This document shows positions 26,509-37,124 of a stretch of DNA of 64,000 nt, one piece after another. The stretch spans positions 2,418,001 through 2,482,000 of the forward strand of contig NZ_SGXJ01000001.1 of NCBI RefSeq assembly GCF_004216905.1, given 5' to 3'. The translations under genes were made by a program, and so were the position numbers. The notes beneath the pieces are model-generated. The model saw only the letters and a list, made by a program, of their open reading frames with translations. It was not told where the DNA came from and ran no database searches. The DNA comes from Kribbella sp. VKM Ac-2569 (GTDB taxonomy: Bacteria; Actinomycetota; Actinomycetes; Propionibacteriales; Kribbellaceae). The stretch's first letter is position 1; each line of letters opens with the position of its first letter.

Positions 26509-28302
26509 ATGACCGGCGTCGCGGAACGGGCGACGATGACAAGAGTTGTCACAGCGGCAGGAGGGCGCCGCCCGCTGGGCCGTGCGGTGGTGCGTGTCCT
26601 CACCACCACAGATCACAAGTTGATCGGGCAGCTGTACCTGATCACGTCGTTCGCGTTCTTCCTGATCGGCGGTCTGATGGCGCTGCTGATGCGTGCCGAG
26701 CTGGCCAAGCCGGGCCTGCAGATCGTGAACGAAGAGGTGTACAACCAGCTGTTCACGATGCACGGCACGATCATGCTGCTGCTGTTCGCGACCCCGCTGT
26801 TCGTCGGCTTCGCCAACGTCATCATGCCGATCCAGATCGGTGCCCCCGACGTCGCGTTCCCACGGCTGAACATGTTCAGCTATTGGCTGTTCCTGTTCGG
26901 CGGGCTCATCGCCTTCAGTGGATTCTTCACTCCCGGCGGCGCAGCGAGCTTCGGCTGGACCGGCTACGCACCGCTGTCCAACGCGGTCCGCTCCCCGGGC
27001 ATCGGCGGCGACCTGTGGATCATGGGTCTGTGGATGGCCGGCCTGGGCACCATCCTCGGCGCCGTCAACTTCATCACCACGATCATCACCCTCCGAGCGC
27101 CCGGGATGACCATGTTCCGGATGCCGATCTTCACCTGGAACACTCTCATCACGTCGATCATGGTGCTAGTGGCGTTCCCGATCCTGGCGGCGGCGCTGCT
27201 GGTGCTGGAGGCGGATCGAACACTCGGGGCCCATGTCTTCGACGCGGCCAACGGCGGGCCGATACTGTGGCAGCACCTGTTCTGGTTCTTCGGCCATCCC
27301 GAGGTGTACATCATCGCGTTGCCGTTCTTCGGCATCGTGACCGAGGTCCTGCCGGTGTTCAGCCGTAAACCCGTCTTCGGCTACATGGGGCTTGTCGGCG
27401 CGACGCTGGCGATCGCCGCGTTGTCGTTGACGGTGTGGGCACATCACATGTTCGCCACTGGCGCGGTGAGTTTGCCGTTCTTCTCGTTCATGTCGTTCTT
27501 GATCGCGGTGCCGACCGGGGTGAAGTTCTTCAACTGGATAGGAACGATCTGGGGCGGCTCAGTGTCGTTCGAGACCCCGATGTTGTGGTCACTCGGGTTC
27601 ATGACGACGTTTTTGTTCGGCGGTCTGACGGGCGTCATCCTGGCCTCGCCGACCCTGGACTATCAGGTCACGGACACCTATTTCGTGGTGGCGCATTTCC
27701 ACTACGTGGTCTTCGGCACCGTGGTGTTCGCGATGTTCGCCGGGTTCTACTTCTGGTGGCCGAAGATGACCGGCCGCATGCTCGACGAGCGGCTGGGCAA
27801 GCTGCACTTCTGGATGCTGTTCATCGGGTTCCACACCACGTTCCTGGTGCAGCACTGGCTCGGTGTCGAGGGCATGCCGCGGCGCTACGCCGACTACAGC
27901 CCGACCGAGGGCTTCACCACGCTGAACCAGATCTCCAGCGTCGGCGCCTTCATCCTCGGCGCCTCGACTTTGCCGTTCCTCTACAACGTCTACAAGACCT
28001 ACCGCCGAGCACCTTTGGTGGGAGTGGACGACCCGTGGGGCTGGGGCCGTTCCCTGGAGTGGGCGACCAACTGCCCTCCACCGCGGCACAACTTCGAGAA
28101 GCTGCCCCGGATCCGATCCGAAAGCCCCGCCTTCGACCGACACCACCCAGAGGTAGCGCTCGCGGAGTACCCGGGCAACCGCGCGCCGGCGGACAATCTG
28201 CTGGATGCCAGCGACGACGAGGGACGCGTGGAGAACCTGGAAGAGAACATGCAACAACAACACCCCGACGGGTCAGGCCGAGACGTTGACTCGCCAGAGT
28301 GA
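26509..28302 (+). CDS. ctaD: Cytochrome c oxidase subunit I, orphan copy
   Basis: The protein has 597 residues with 12 membrane helices. Heme and copper ligands are all present: His85 (MHGTIM), His263 with Tyr267 (FGHPEVY), His312-His313 (AHHMF), and His396/His398 (AHFHYV). The K-pathway Lys is in TGVKFFNW. Family A-type aa3 oxidase subunit I reduces O2 with electrons from cytochrome c. No subunit II, III or IV gene is nearby, so it must replace the housekeeping subunit or use its partners. It follows a DksA-like gene that carries the bipartite element. Confidence 0.93.
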   Translation: MTGVAERATMTRVVTAAGGRRPLGRAVVRVLTTTDHKLIGQLYLITSFAFFLIGGLMALLMRAELAKPGLQIVNEEVYNQLFTMHGTIMLLLFATPLFVGFANVIMPIQIGAPDVAFPRLNMFSYWLFLFGGLIAFSGFFTPGGAASFGWTGYAPLSNAVRSPGIGGDLWIMGLWMAGLGTILGAVNFITTIITLRAPGMTMFRMPIFTWNTLITSIMVLVAFPILAAALLVLEADRTLGAHVFDAANGGPILWQHLFWFFGHPEVYIIALPFFGIVTEVLPVFSRKPVFGYMGLVGATLAIAALSLTVWAHHMFATGAVSLPFFSFMSFLIAVPTGVKFFNWIGTIWGGSVSFETPMLWSLGFMTTFLFGGLTGVILASPTLDYQVTDTYFVVAHFHYVVFGTVVFAMFAGFYFWWPKMTGRMLDERLGKLHFWMLFIGFHTTFLVQHWLGVEGMPRRYADYSPTEGFTTLNQISSVGAFILGASTLPFLYNVYKTYRRAPLVGVDDPWGWGRSLEWATNCPPPRHNFEKLPRIRSESPAFDRHHPEVALAEYPGNRAPADNLLDASDDEGRVENLEENMQQQHPDGSGRDVDSPE

Positions 28303-28330
28303 CCCCGGATCCTGCCGTCTTCGACGTACC

Positions 28331-28356
28331 CCGTTCCGCGCCGCTGCGCGCAACGG
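28331..28356. terminator. Hairpin after ctaD
   Basis: Arms CCGTT..GCGC (28331 on) and GCGC..AACGG (to 28356) flank a four-base loop CGCT with a small internal mismatch. The hairpin is 29 bases beyond the ctaD stop and lies between convergent genes. Confidence 0.45.
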
Positions 28357-28509
28357 GCTCGGCAGCCGTCACCACCTATAGACTCGTTGCATGACCTGAT
28401 GCCGCGGCGCTTCCTGCGGCCCAGGGTAGGCGCGGAGGTCAGGCTCAAACGCGCTGGCTGTTCAGTCTCGGCCGGGGCCGGGCACGCCCGCCTGGCGTGC
28501 GAGATAGGT

Positions 28510-29679
28510 TCAGCTGCGGCGGGCGTCGCTGCGTCGTCGAGAGACAGGCGGGGAGTCTTTCTCGCGGGTATGGCCGGGTGTCGGCGAGACTGCCGCCAGG
28601 TTTGTCAGATTGGCCAGCACGTCTTGGTAGGCCTTGTTGAAGCTGGCGATGCCGTTGTCCTCCAGGGTGCGACCGACGGCGGTCATGTCGATGCCGACGG
28701 CTGCCAAGCGCTCCATCAGTTCGGCTGCCTTCGGCACGCCGTTGTCGACGGTGCGAGCCATCGTGCCGTGATCCTCGAAGGCGGCGATGGTTGCTTCGGG
28801 CAAGGTCGTGACCGTTTCGCGGCCGATGAGTTCCTCGACATAGCGGGTGTCGCGGTCCTTGGGGTTCTTGGTGGACGTCGAGGCCCACAGTGGACGCTGG
28901 ACATCTGCGCCCAGGCCGGCGAGCCGGTGCCAACGTTTGGTAGAGAACTGTTCGGTGAACAGCCTGTACGCCAGCTTGGCCTGCGCGACCGCGGCCTGGC
29001 CGCGCAAAGCGAGCGCCTCGTCAGTGCCGAGCGCCTCGAGTCGCTGGTCGACCTCGGTGTCGACCCGGCTGACGAAGAACGAGGCGACGCTGCTGACAGT
29101 CGAAGGATCGCCGCCGTTCGCGGTGAACGTCTCCAGCCCGGACAAGTAGGCCTCGACGATCTCGGCGTACCGGGACAGCGAGAACAGCAGCGTCACGTTG
29201 ATGCTGGCCCCCTCGCCGATCAGTGTTTCGACGGCGGTGACACCTTCCGCAGTTGCGGGAATCTTCACGAGCAGATTGGGTTGGGCGATACGACGGCGTA
29301 GCCAGCGCGCGGCGGCGATGGTGCCGGACGCGTCGTGAGCCAGCTGGGGAGACACCTCCACCGACACGAAACCATCGACGCAGTCACCCCTGTCGAAGAC
29401 CGGTCGCAGTACGGTGAGCGCCTGATAGGCGTCAGAGATGACCAGTTCCCAGTACGCCTCGTCCACCGACTTGCCGGCGGCCATCAGTTCCGAGAACTGT
29501 TCGTCGTAGTCGTGGGAGCCGATGATGCTCCGGGCGAAGATCGTCGGGTTCGCGGTAACGCCGCGGATCCCGTCGGCGACCATCCGAGCCAGAGTGCCGT
29601 CACGCAGATAGGCGCGCGTGAGGTTGTCGAGCCATGGGCTCTGTCCGAAGTGGCCGTAGAGGTGTTCCAGCTTGGTCAT
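28510..29679 (-). CDS. tal: Transaldolase
   Basis: The protein has 389 residues, the length of the actinobacterial transaldolase subfamily. Conserved blocks are GVTANPTIFARSI near the N-terminus, LLVKIPATAEGVTAVETLI with the Schiff-base Lys in VKIPAT, and INVTLLFSLSRYAEIVEAYL. WASTSTKNP near residue 265 is the family's phosphate-binding segment. It exchanges three-carbon units in the non-oxidative pentose phosphate pathway. It lies 54 bases downstream of the membrane protein gene on the same strand and probably shares its promoter, which carries bipartite element copy 2. Confidence 0.94.
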   Translation of the reverse strand: MTKLEHLYGHFGQSPWLDNLTRAYLRDGTLARMVADGIRGVTANPTIFARSIIGSHDYDEQFSELMAAGKSVDEAYWELVISDAYQALTVLRPVFDRGDCVDGFVSVEVSPQLAHDASGTIAAARWLRRRIAQPNLLVKIPATAEGVTAVETLIGEGASINVTLLFSLSRYAEIVEAYLSGLETFTANGGDPSTVSSVASFFVSRVDTEVDQRLEALGTDEALALRGQAAVAQAKLAYRLFTEQFSTKRWHRLAGLGADVQRPLWASTSTKNPKDRDTRYVEELIGRETVTTLPEATIAAFEDHGTMARTVDNGVPKAAELMERLAAVGIDMTAVGRTLEDNGIASFNKAYQDVLANLTNLAAVSPTPGHTREKDSPPVSRRRSDARRS

Positions 29680-29733
29680 GGTGTTCTCGGTTTCCCTGGC
29701 ATCGGCCAGCTCCGGCTATCGAGGACGGGTTGT

Positions 29734-30486
29734 TCATTTGTCCGTGTCGTGGAGCAGGTCGTCCCAGTCAATGGAGGCGCGACCTACCGCGCCGTCTCCC
29801 AGCACGAACCTGCTGGGGTCTCCGGCTGCTCTGGGTCCGGACGCCAGCCACGCGGCCATGCCGTGCGCGGTGCGGCGCTCGATCTCGTCGAGATACGCCC
29901 GGCGCTCGTCCACGATCCGCAACCGCTGCAGCGGCGAGCCGGCTCTTTGCAGAGCCGAGAAGCTGGCCCGCCACGCCACGCAGAGAGCTTCGTCGCTCAG
30001 GGCATCCGGCGCGATGTGAGGCTTCGGCGCCTGATCTGGTTCGGTCCCCAAGATGGCTGCCATCGCCGACTTTGACGAGCGGTCGGCACGATCTAAGTGG
30101 AGAGGCGGAGGTGCCGAGCCGGCCAGATGGCCGTGTTCGCGGAGCCAGCGAACGCAGTAGCGAATCGCATACGGGGATGCCCCGACGAGGATGGCCAGCA
30201 GTAGCACCGCTGTCGGCGCGCCTACCAAGGTGCTCATGCCGATGAACGAAATCGTGCCACCCGCGGTGAGGGCCGTGCTGCGGGCCACAATCCGTCGTCG
30301 CTCCCGCGGAGGCCGGCTCGGACCGTCGGGGTCCGCCAAGGCGACCATGGCCACGACTGCACCCGTGAGAGCCGCCAGGACAAGCAGCATGATGACGTTC
30401 GTGAGCGACCAGGTGAAGGCCATGGCTGCTCCCGCGGCCCCGAGCACACCACAGAAGAACAACCAGAAGACTCGATAGGCCTTCAT
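29734..30486 (-). CDS. Membrane protein of unknown function
   Basis: The protein has 250 residues. Two N-terminal helices (VFWLFFCGVLGAAGAAMAFT and VIMLLVLAALTGAVVAMVAL) and another pair around 85-115 (TAGGTISFIGMSTLVGAP..) are separated by a basic cytoplasmic loop. The C-terminal 130 residues are soluble and charged (ERRAYLDEIERRTAHGMAAW). I do not recognise the family. It is the promoter-proximal gene of the tal pair, with bipartite element copy 2 upstream, suggesting expression with the stress genes. Confidence 0.72.
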   Translation of the reverse strand: MKAYRVFWLFFCGVLGAAGAAMAFTWSLTNVIMLLVLAALTGAVVAMVALADPDGPSRPPRERRRIVARSTALTAGGTISFIGMSTLVGAPTAVLLLAILVGASPYAIRYCVRWLREHGHLAGSAPPPLHLDRADRSSKSAMAAILGTEPDQAPKPHIAPDALSDEALCVAWRASFSALQRAGSPLQRLRIVDERRAYLDEIERRTAHGMAAWLASGPRAAGDPSRFVLGDGAVGRASIDWDDLLHDTDK

Positions 30487-30779
30487 GGTGTGTTCTCCTG
30501 CGCCGTAGCGGGCGCGGGGAGGCGGGCTGCGACTGATTGGTCCACGACAAACCTCCTGACGCCGGCGGGCGGATCCCGAAGGAGACGGCCCCTGACTCGT
30601 CCATGCACACGAGCGACAGCCCGCCGGGGATCCGTGCCTGGGAGCTCCGCGGCCGTGCTCGTGCAGCTACGACTGTGCCTCGGCGGGGCGATGACAGGTA
30701 TGACCACGATCGGCGAACCTGTGACGGCCTTGATGGCCGACGCCCGGCAACGACGGCCCCTTGGGCAGGGTCGGGTTGG
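30487..30779. other. Intergenic region carrying bipartite element copy 2
   Basis: About 290 bases separate the membrane-protein start from the PucR stop. Short frames on both strands are not supported. The right part holds the regulatory element at 30701-30750. Confidence 0.5.
30701..30750 (-). promoter_or_regulatory. 50-bp bipartite element, copy 2 (upstream of membrane protein-tal)
   Basis: Read on the minus strand the first site is TTGCCGGGCGTCGGCCA (30750-30734). Sixteen bases later comes TTCGCCGATCGTGGTCA (30717-30701). It ends 214 bases before the start codon at 30486. It is strongly similar to copy 3 even in the spacer (GTCACAGG immediately before the second site in both). Confidence 0.72.
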
Positions 30780-32018
30780 CTAGGCGTGGGCTTCCGCGCC
30801 CGATGGAAGGTCTCGGGCGGGCCAGTCGAGGAGTCGTGCGCCGAGGACGGCGATGTGCAGCGTGAACCGTTGTGCCGGGTCGCCCGGGTCGTGTCCGGTC
30901 ATGGTCTTGACCTTGTCCAGCCGGTAGGTGACGGTGCGGACCGACATGTTCAGGCGCCGGGCTGCCTCGGTTGCGACCTCACCGGTCGCGAAGTATGCCT
31001 CGAGAGTCTGCAGCAGCGGCTCTGCGCCGCCGCGGGCCTGGGTCAGCGGGCCGAGCACGGCCTGGATGAGATCGACGATGGCGGCCTGGTCGCGGACCAG
31101 TACCCGGTAGACGAGCATGTCGCGGGCATCGACGACGGGCATGTCGAGTTGCAGCCGCTCGGCCAGGGTCAGCGCTTCTCGCGCCTCTTCGTAGGAGCGG
31201 GCGATGCCGTACGAGCCGGGGTAGGGCCGGCCCGTTGTGACGCGCCATTCGCGGCCCGACCGGTGACGGATCAACGCGTCGTGGATCAGGGTCCCCACGC
31301 CCTGGGTGATGGTGCGGGGTGCCGTGCTGGGGGCGGTCGCCGGGATCAGCACCACGAGAAGGCCTTCTTTGGTGGCGACGAGCACTTCACGGTCCCCGAA
31401 ACGGTCAAGGATGAAGAGTTCCAGCATGTTCACGCTGGTGTCGCCTTCGGGGAGTCCGTCGGCGGGGCGGGCCAGTACGACCTGGTGCGGCCGGCCGAGG
31501 TCGAGTCCGAACGGTTCGGCGCGTTCCACAATTCCGGCGACGTCGGGGTCGCCGCGTAGGAGGTCGTCGACCAGTTCGCGGCGCAGGGATTCCTCCTGCC
31601 GGATCAGGTGCTGAGTCGCGATCTGGTAGCTGTCGACGAGGACGGCGATCGCTTCGCCGACAGCGCGAAGGACCGCTTGTGCAGAAGCGCGGACGGTGTC
31701 GCGGTCGCGGTACGGCACGACGTCGGGCAGGTCCCGCCACATCCGCCAGGCGGCTGACAGGTAGAGGTCGACGACGCGTCCGGCGGGGATGCCCTGTTCG
31801 GCGGCGCGGCGCCCGAGTTCGCGGACGATCGCCAATTCATGTTCACGGGGCCGTCGCCCGGAGATCGCGGCGTCCGCGAGCAGGGTGAGGTATTCGACCA
31901 GCAGCTCGAGCGGCGCCTGGGAGTCTCCGGCGGCAGCTTGCGCGATCGCCGTCAGCCATGCTTCATCGGCGCTGTTCGTGTCGGAACCGGGCCACCTCAG
32001 CCCCCTGGACTCGCTCAT
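30780..32018 (-). CDS. PucR/CdaR-type transcriptional regulator
   Basis: The protein has 412 residues. A helical N-terminal domain, a GGDEF-like middle domain (RPHQVVLARPADG region) and a C-terminal PucR HTH (about 340-400, LEAYFATGEVATEAARRLNM then SVRTVTYRLDKV) are recognisable. Such proteins usually activate a local catabolic operon. The gene is divergent from the USP-aceE operon, and the intergenic space carries bipartite element copy 3, so it may be both a member and a modulator of that operon's control. Confidence 0.88.
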   Translation of the reverse strand: MSESRGLRWPGSDTNSADEAWLTAIAQAAAGDSQAPLELLVEYLTLLADAAISGRRPREHELAIVRELGRRAAEQGIPAGRVVDLYLSAAWRMWRDLPDVVPYRDRDTVRASAQAVLRAVGEAIAVLVDSYQIATQHLIRQEESLRRELVDDLLRGDPDVAGIVERAEPFGLDLGRPHQVVLARPADGLPEGDTSVNMLELFILDRFGDREVLVATKEGLLVVLIPATAPSTAPRTITQGVGTLIHDALIRHRSGREWRVTTGRPYPGSYGIARSYEEAREALTLAERLQLDMPVVDARDMLVYRVLVRDQAAIVDLIQAVLGPLTQARGGAEPLLQTLEAYFATGEVATEAARRLNMSVRTVTYRLDKVKTMTGHDPGDPAQRFTLHIAVLGARLLDWPARDLPSGAEAHA

Positions 32019-32076
32019 GCCGCTCCCGTCGCAATGGATCTACGCAGGTCTCGGGCCATGTCCCAGTAGAGCATCG

Positions 32077-32126
32077 TTGCCGGACGTCGGCCATAAGCCT
32101 GGTCACAGGTTCGCCGATCGGCGCCC
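32077..32126 (+). promoter_or_regulatory. 50-bp bipartite element, copy 3 (USP-aceE operon / PucR gene)
   Basis: First site TTGCCGGACGTCGGCCA (32077-32093), 16-base spacer, second site TTCGCCGATCGGCGCCC (32110-32126). The element ends 70 bases before the USP start and lies 59 bases upstream of the divergent PucR start. The second site itself contains the palindrome CGCCGATCGGCG. Confidence 0.75.
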
Positions 32127-32196
32127 TACCTGCCTGACCGCTGGAGCGGCACAGTCGAAGCCGCTGGGGTACCAAGAGCTGGAGCGGAGCGGCGAC

Positions 32197-33189
32197 ATGA
32201 CCAAGACAACTGCTGTAATGAACCGCGGCCGTCGGCCGGTCCTGGTGGGTGTCGACGGCTCGGTATCCGCGCAGGCCGCGCTCGCCTGGGCGGCCGCCGA
32301 GGCGGCGTACCGACGCTGCCCGCTGCACATCGTTCACACCTTCACCTGGCCGATGATCGGCGACCCCTTCGGCCTGGACCTGACCGAACCGATGAACGAC
32401 AGCCTCCGGGCCGCGGCCGGTTGGATCCTCGCCGAGGCGAAGGACCAGGCCCGCCAGGCTGCGCCCGACATTACGGTCACCGCCGAGTTGTTTGCTGCGG
32501 CCGCGGCACCGACGCTGCTGAGCCAGGCACAGGACGCGCAGTTGGTGGTCGTCGGCAGTCGAGGCCTCGGTGGCTTCCGCGGCCTGCTGGTGGGGTCGGT
32601 CAGCTCGACCGTGGCCGCGCACGCCCCGTGCCCGGTGATCGTCGTTCACCCGCATCGAGACGGTACGGCGTTCCCCGCGTCGCCGACCGGCCGGGTCGTG
32701 ATAGGCGTCGACGGGTCGGAGGTCTCGGCCGCGGCGATCCGTTTCGCCTTCCAGGAGGCGGCACGCCGCCGCGTCGGAATCACCGCCGTACATGCCGCGA
32801 TGCCGACCCGTCAGCACCCGTCACTGCGTGTCCCCGCGGACATCGTCGAGCAGGTCGACCGGCAACTGTTCGCCGAGGCGATGGAAAGCAAGCGGGTACT
32901 CATCCCCGGCATCGACGTGAAGACCAAACTCGTCCACAGCCACCCGGTCCAGGCGCTGCTCGACGAGGCTGACGGCGCCGAGCTGATCGTGGTCGGGTCG
33001 CGTGGGCGCGGCGGCTTCACCGGCATGCTGCTGGGCTCGATCAGCCTGGCCGTGCTGCACCACGCCGCCTGTCCGGTCGCGGTCGTCCACCCCCACCGAA
33101 GCAAGTCCGACAAGCCAATGCCTGCGCAGCAGCCGATCCTCCAGATCGCCGCACCGCATCGTTTCGCGGATCTGAAGGAGCTGTCATGA
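32197..33189 (+). CDS. Universal stress protein with two tandem USP domains
   Basis: The ATG at 32197 follows GGAGCGG. The 330-residue product has two USP folds (about 14-148 and 165-310). Each starts with the VGVDGS strand-loop and ends with an ATP-binding signature G-2x-G-9x-[22 protein letters not shown] in the first and [20 protein letters not shown] in the second. Tandem USPs of this kind are hallmark members of actinobacterial hypoxia/dormancy regulons. Its stop overlaps the aceE start by four bases, tying stress protein and pyruvate dehydrogenase expression together. Confidence 0.93.
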   Translation: MTKTTAVMNRGRRPVLVGVDGSVSAQAALAWAAAEAAYRRCPLHIVHTFTWPMIGDPFGLDLTEPMNDSLRAAAGWILAEAKDQARQAAPDITVTAELFAAAAAPTLLSQAQDAQLVVVGSRGLGGFRGLLVGSVSSTVAAHAPCPVIVVHPHRDGTAFPASPTGRVVIGVDGSEVSAAAIRFAFQEAARRRVGITAVHAAMPTRQHPSLRVPADIVEQVDRQLFAEAMESKRVLIPGIDVKTKLVHSHPVQALLDEADGAELIVVGSRGRGGFTGMLLGSISLAVLHHAACPVAVVHPHRSKSDKPMPAQQPILQIAAPHRFADLKELS

Positions 33190-35939
33190 CACCGACACCG
33201 CAAGGCCTGCCAGAAAGCCTTGGTTTGCACAGCCAACTGCTCGACCTGGACCCGTCGGAGACTCAGGAGTGGCTGGAGTCGATCGATCAGGTCGTCGACC
33301 ACGCGGGGCAGAACAGGGCGCGGTACCTGCTGCTCAGCATCCTGCAGCGAGCCCGCGACCGGCGCGTCGGTGTCGCGAATCTCCGCAGTACCGACTACCT
33401 GAACACGATCGCTCCTGATGCTGAGCCGGAGTTCCCTGGCGATGAGCACATCGAGCGGCGGATCCGGGCCTACAACCGCTGGAACGCCGCGGTCATGGTC
33501 CATCGCGCGCAACGGCCCGGCATCGGCGTCGGCGGGCACATCTCCACCTACGCCTCCGCAGCGGCGCTGTTCGAGGTCGGCTTCAACCACTTCTTCCGCG
33601 GCCACGACGCCCCCGGCGGCGGCGACCAGATCTATTTTCAAGGACACGCCTCCCCCGGCGTCTACGCCCGCGCGTTCCTGGAAGGACGACTCACCAGCGA
33701 CCAACTCGACGGCTTCCGGCAGGAGATCTCCCACGCCGGCGCAGGCGGCGGGTTACCGTCCTACCCGCACCCGCGGCTGATGCCGGACTTCTGGGAGTTT
33801 CCAACGGTCTCCATGGGGCTGGGCCCGCTCAACGCGATCTACCAGGCCCGCTTCAACCGGTACCTGCACAACCGCGGTCTCAAGGACACCCGCCAGCAGC
33901 GTGTGTGGGCCTTCCTCGGCGACGGTGAGATGGACGAGCCGGAATCCCTCGGCGCGATCGGCGTCGCCGCCCGTGAAGAGCTCGACAACCTGACCTTCGT
34001 CGTCAACTGCAACCTGCAGCGCCTCGATGGCCCGGTCCGCGGCAACGGCAAAATCATCCAGGAACTCGAGTCGTACTTCCGCGGCGCCGGCTGGAACGTC
34101 ATCAAGGTGATCTGGGGCCGCGAATGGGATCCGCTGCTGGCCGCCGACACCGACGGCGCGCTGCTCAACCTGATGAACACCACACCCGACGGCGACTTCC
34201 AGACGTACAAGGCCGAGTCCGGCGCGTTCGTGCGCGAACACTTCTTCGGCCGCGACCCGCGCACGGCGGCCATGGTCGAGCATCTGTCCGACAACGAGAT
34301 CTGGAACCTCAAACGCGGTGGTCACGACTATCGCAAGCTGTACGCCGCGTACCGGGCGGCCACCGAGCACACCGGACAGCCCACGGTGATCCTGGCCAAG
34401 ACCATCAAGGGATGGACCCTCGGCTCCCACTTCGAGGGCCGCAACTCCACCCACCAGATGAAGAAACTCACCCTCGACGATCTCAAGGGGTTCCGCGACC
34501 GGCTGTTCCTCGATATCCCCGACTCGGCGCTCGACGCGGTCAAACCGCCGTACTACCGGCCACCGGAGGACGCGCCAGAACTGCAATACCTGCACGAGCG
34601 GCGCCGCGCTCTCGGCGGGTACCTGCCCGCCCGCAGAGTCACCAGCAAACCGCTCACGCTGCCGGGCGAGGCCGCGTACGCAGTCGCACGGCGCGGCTCA
34701 GGCCGGCAAGAGGTCGCCACCACGATGGCGTTCGTCCGACTACTCAAGGACCTCATGAAAGACCCGCAGATCGGCCACCGATTTGTGCCGATCATCCCCG
34801 ACGAGGCCCGCACCTTCGGCCTGGATTCCCTCTTCCCGTCCAAGAAGATCTACTCCCCGCACGGACAGCACTACCTTTCGGTCGATCGCGGGCAGATGCT
34901 GAGCTATCAGGAAGACGCCCGAGGTGTCCTTCTGCATGAAGGCATCACCGAGGCCGGCTCCGCCGCGTCCTGGACAGCCGCGGGTACGTCGTACGCCACC
35001 CACGGTGAGCCGATGATCCCGCTGTACATTTTCTACTCGATGTTCGGGTTCCAGCGCACCGGCGACCAACTCTGGGCAGCTGCGGACCAGATGACCAGAG
35101 GGTTCCTGCTCGGGGCCACCGCAGGTCGAACCACCCTGAACGGTGAAGGCCTCCAGCACCAGGACGGCCATTCGTTGCTACTGGCATCCACCAATCCCGC
35201 GTGCATCGCGTACGACGCGGCCTACGCCTTCGAACTCGGCCACATCACCGCCGACGCACTCCGGCGCATGTACGGCGAACCGCGACCAGGCGAAGGCCAG
35301 AACGTCTTCTACTACCTCACCCTCTACAACGAACCGATCAGCCAGCCTGCCGAGCCCGACCACGTCGACATCGACGGCATTCTCGCCGGGATGCATTGCT
35401 ACTCCCTCGCTCCCGATGGCGACGGCCCGAAGGCACAAATCCTTGCCTCCGGCATCGCGATGCCCTGGGCGCTGGAGGCGCAACGCCTACTGCACACCGA
35501 CTGGGGAGTCCACGCCGCCGTGTGGTCGGTGACGTCCTGGACCCAACTACGCCGTGACGCACTCGCCGCAGAGGAGTGGAATCAGTCCCACCCCGACCAG
35601 CGTCCCCGCCTTCCCTACGTCACGAGGCGGCTGGCCGACACCGTCGGTCCAGTCCTCGCGGTCTCGGACTGGATGCGCGCGGTGCCCGACCAGATCGCTC
35701 CGTTCGTCCGCAGGCCTTGGACGTCACTGGGCGCCGACGGATTCGGCCACTCCGACACCCGCGCCGCGCTGCGCCGCCACTTCGGGATCGACGCGCAATC
35801 AATCGTCGTGCGAACGCTGCAGCAGTTGGCCGAGTGCGGCGAGCTGGACGACTCGGTCCAGCGGTTGGCCAGGTCGACCTACCTGACTGGGCAGGAGCAG
35901 GCGGACACGGCGTCCAGGGGCGATGGCACCCCACAGTAG
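33186..35939 (+). CDS. aceE: Pyruvate dehydrogenase E1 component (homodimeric type)
   Basis: The protein has 917 residues, the size of homodimeric AceE. The thiamin diphosphate motif [15 protein letters not shown] begins near residue 245 and continues to [20 protein letters not shown]. Other family blocks are [20 protein letters not shown] and the central [18 protein letters not shown] region. It decarboxylates pyruvate and acetylates the E2 lipoyl domain. No E2 or E3 gene is adjacent, so it must dock on a complex encoded elsewhere, perhaps as a stress-specific E1. It is translationally coupled to the USP gene. Confidence 0.95.
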   Translation: MTPTPQGLPESLGLHSQLLDLDPSETQEWLESIDQVVDHAGQNRARYLLLSILQRARDRRVGVANLRSTDYLNTIAPDAEPEFPGDEHIERRIRAYNRWNAAVMVHRAQRPGIGVGGHISTYASAAALFEVGFNHFFRGHDAPGGGDQIYFQGHASPGVYARAFLEGRLTSDQLDGFRQEISHAGAGGGLPSYPHPRLMPDFWEFPTVSMGLGPLNAIYQARFNRYLHNRGLKDTRQQRVWAFLGDGEMDEPESLGAIGVAAREELDNLTFVVNCNLQRLDGPVRGNGKIIQELESYFRGAGWNVIKVIWGREWDPLLAADTDGALLNLMNTTPDGDFQTYKAESGAFVREHFFGRDPRTAAMVEHLSDNEIWNLKRGGHDYRKLYAAYRAATEHTGQPTVILAKTIKGWTLGSHFEGRNSTHQMKKLTLDDLKGFRDRLFLDIPDSALDAVKPPYYRPPEDAPELQYLHERRRALGGYLPARRVTSKPLTLPGEAAYAVARRGSGRQEVATTMAFVRLLKDLMKDPQIGHRFVPIIPDEARTFGLDSLFPSKKIYSPHGQHYLSVDRGQMLSYQEDARGVLLHEGITEAGSAASWTAAGTSYATHGEPMIPLYIFYSMFGFQRTGDQLWAAADQMTRGFLLGATAGRTTLNGEGLQHQDGHSLLLASTNPACIAYDAAYAFELGHITADALRRMYGEPRPGEGQNVFYYLTLYNEPISQPAEPDHVDIDGILAGMHCYSLAPDGDGPKAQILASGIAMPWALEAQRLLHTDWGVHAAVWSVTSWTQLRRDALAAEEWNQSHPDQRPRLPYVTRRLADTVGPVLAVSDWMRAVPDQIAPFVRRPWTSLGADGFGHSDTRAALRRHFGIDAQSIVVRTLQQLAECGELDDSVQRLARSTYLTGQEQADTASRGDGTPQ

Positions 35940-35978
35940 CCCCGCGGCCCCCCACAGGACTGCGTTCCAGGAGGAATC

Positions 35979-36923
35979 ATGCGCGTGTTCGTAGCCGGTG
36001 CAACCGGAGTCATCGGCCGCCGGCTGCTGCCCGTACTCACCTCCCAGGGCCATGAGGTGATCGGGTTAGCGCGCTCGTACGGCGCCGCCGTCGAGGTCGA
36101 GATGCTGGGAGCTGTGGTCGCCGAAGCCGATGCGCTGGACTCCGACGCGCTGACCCGGGTCGTCACGGACGCTGCACCCGACGCGGTCATCCACCTGCTC
36201 ACCGCGATCCCGGCCAAGATCAACCCGCGGCGGATGAGCCGCGACTTCGCGCAGACCAACCGGCTCCGCACCGAAGGCACCCGCAACCTGCTGTACGCCG
36301 CACAACAGGCCGGCGCCAAACGCATCATCACCCAAGGCCTGGCCTGCATCTACGAACCGAACACGTGGGTCCCGGCCACCGAGGTCACGCCGTTATGGCG
36401 GGATCCACCCCGGCAGTTCGCCCCGGTGCTCGCCGCCCTGCGGACGCTTGAACAGCGCACCAGGCAGGCAGATGGGCTGGTACTACGGCTAGGGCAGCTC
36501 TACGGCCACGGCACGATCTATGGCAGACACGGATCATTCGTCCGTCAGGTACAGGCCGGGAAGATACCGCTCATCGGCTCCGGCGACGGCACCTTCTCCT
36601 TCACCCACGTCGACGACGCCGCCTCAGCCATCGCCGCGGCGCTGCACAGCCACGTCCGCGGCGCGCTCAACATCGTCGACGACGAGCCGGCGCCAGTCCG
36701 AGAGTGGCTGCCCATCCTGGCCGAACTGCTAGAGGCTCCCCCACCGAAGCACATACCCCTGGCCCTTGCCAGATTGACCGCCGGAGCCTGGGGAGTCGCC
36801 TTCATGACCCAGCTGCGCGGCGCCGACAACACCCTCGCCCGGCGCACCCTCGACTGGGCCCCGCACTACAGCTCATGGCGACAGGGACTCGCAGCGGAAC
36901 TGACCCACGCCGCGCATCCCTGA
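35979..36923 (+). CDS. NAD-dependent epimerase/dehydratase family protein (atypical SDR)
   Basis: The protein has 314 residues. The Rossmann motif GATGVIG at 7-13 and DAVIHLLTAIP (about 67-77) define an extended/atypical SDR. The usual catalytic YxxxK is not evident: the equivalent segment reads GLACIYEPNTW with no Lys four residues on, so it may bind NAD(P) without classic epimerase activity. It follows aceE by 39 bases with a GGAGGAA ribosome binding site. The role is unknown, possibly redox sensing or quinone/flavin-linked. Confidence 0.85.
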   Translation: MRVFVAGATGVIGRRLLPVLTSQGHEVIGLARSYGAAVEVEMLGAVVAEADALDSDALTRVVTDAAPDAVIHLLTAIPAKINPRRMSRDFAQTNRLRTEGTRNLLYAAQQAGAKRIITQGLACIYEPNTWVPATEVTPLWRDPPRQFAPVLAALRTLEQRTRQADGLVLRLGQLYGHGTIYGRHGSFVRQVQAGKIPLIGSGDGTFSFTHVDDAASAIAAALHSHVRGALNIVDDEPAPVREWLPILAELLEAPPPKHIPLALARLTAGAWGVAFMTQLRGADNTLARRTLDWAPHYSSWRQGLAAELTHAAHP

Positions 36924-37012
36924 TCCGAGAGGCGACAACCAGGAGAGACCCGGTGACAACCCACCGCGGCCGGGGAACGTTGGCTCCACCAACCTTCCGA
37001 TGGGTTCGCGTA

Positions 37013-37062
37013 TTGCCGATCATCGGCAACCACAAAGGGTCCAACTCAGCCGACGAATGGCG
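37013..37062 (+). promoter_or_regulatory. 50-bp bipartite element, copy 4 (upstream of doxX)
   Basis: First site TTGCCGATCATCGGCAA (37013-37029) is a perfect palindrome. After 16 bases comes TCAGCCGACGAATGGCG (37046-37062). It ends 62 bases before the DoxX start. Confidence 0.74.
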
Positions 37063-37124
37063 GTGCTAGTCCGTGGCCGCCGGACAAGCATGGAAGTACA
37101 TCGACGCTCTAGAAGGAGCAGATT

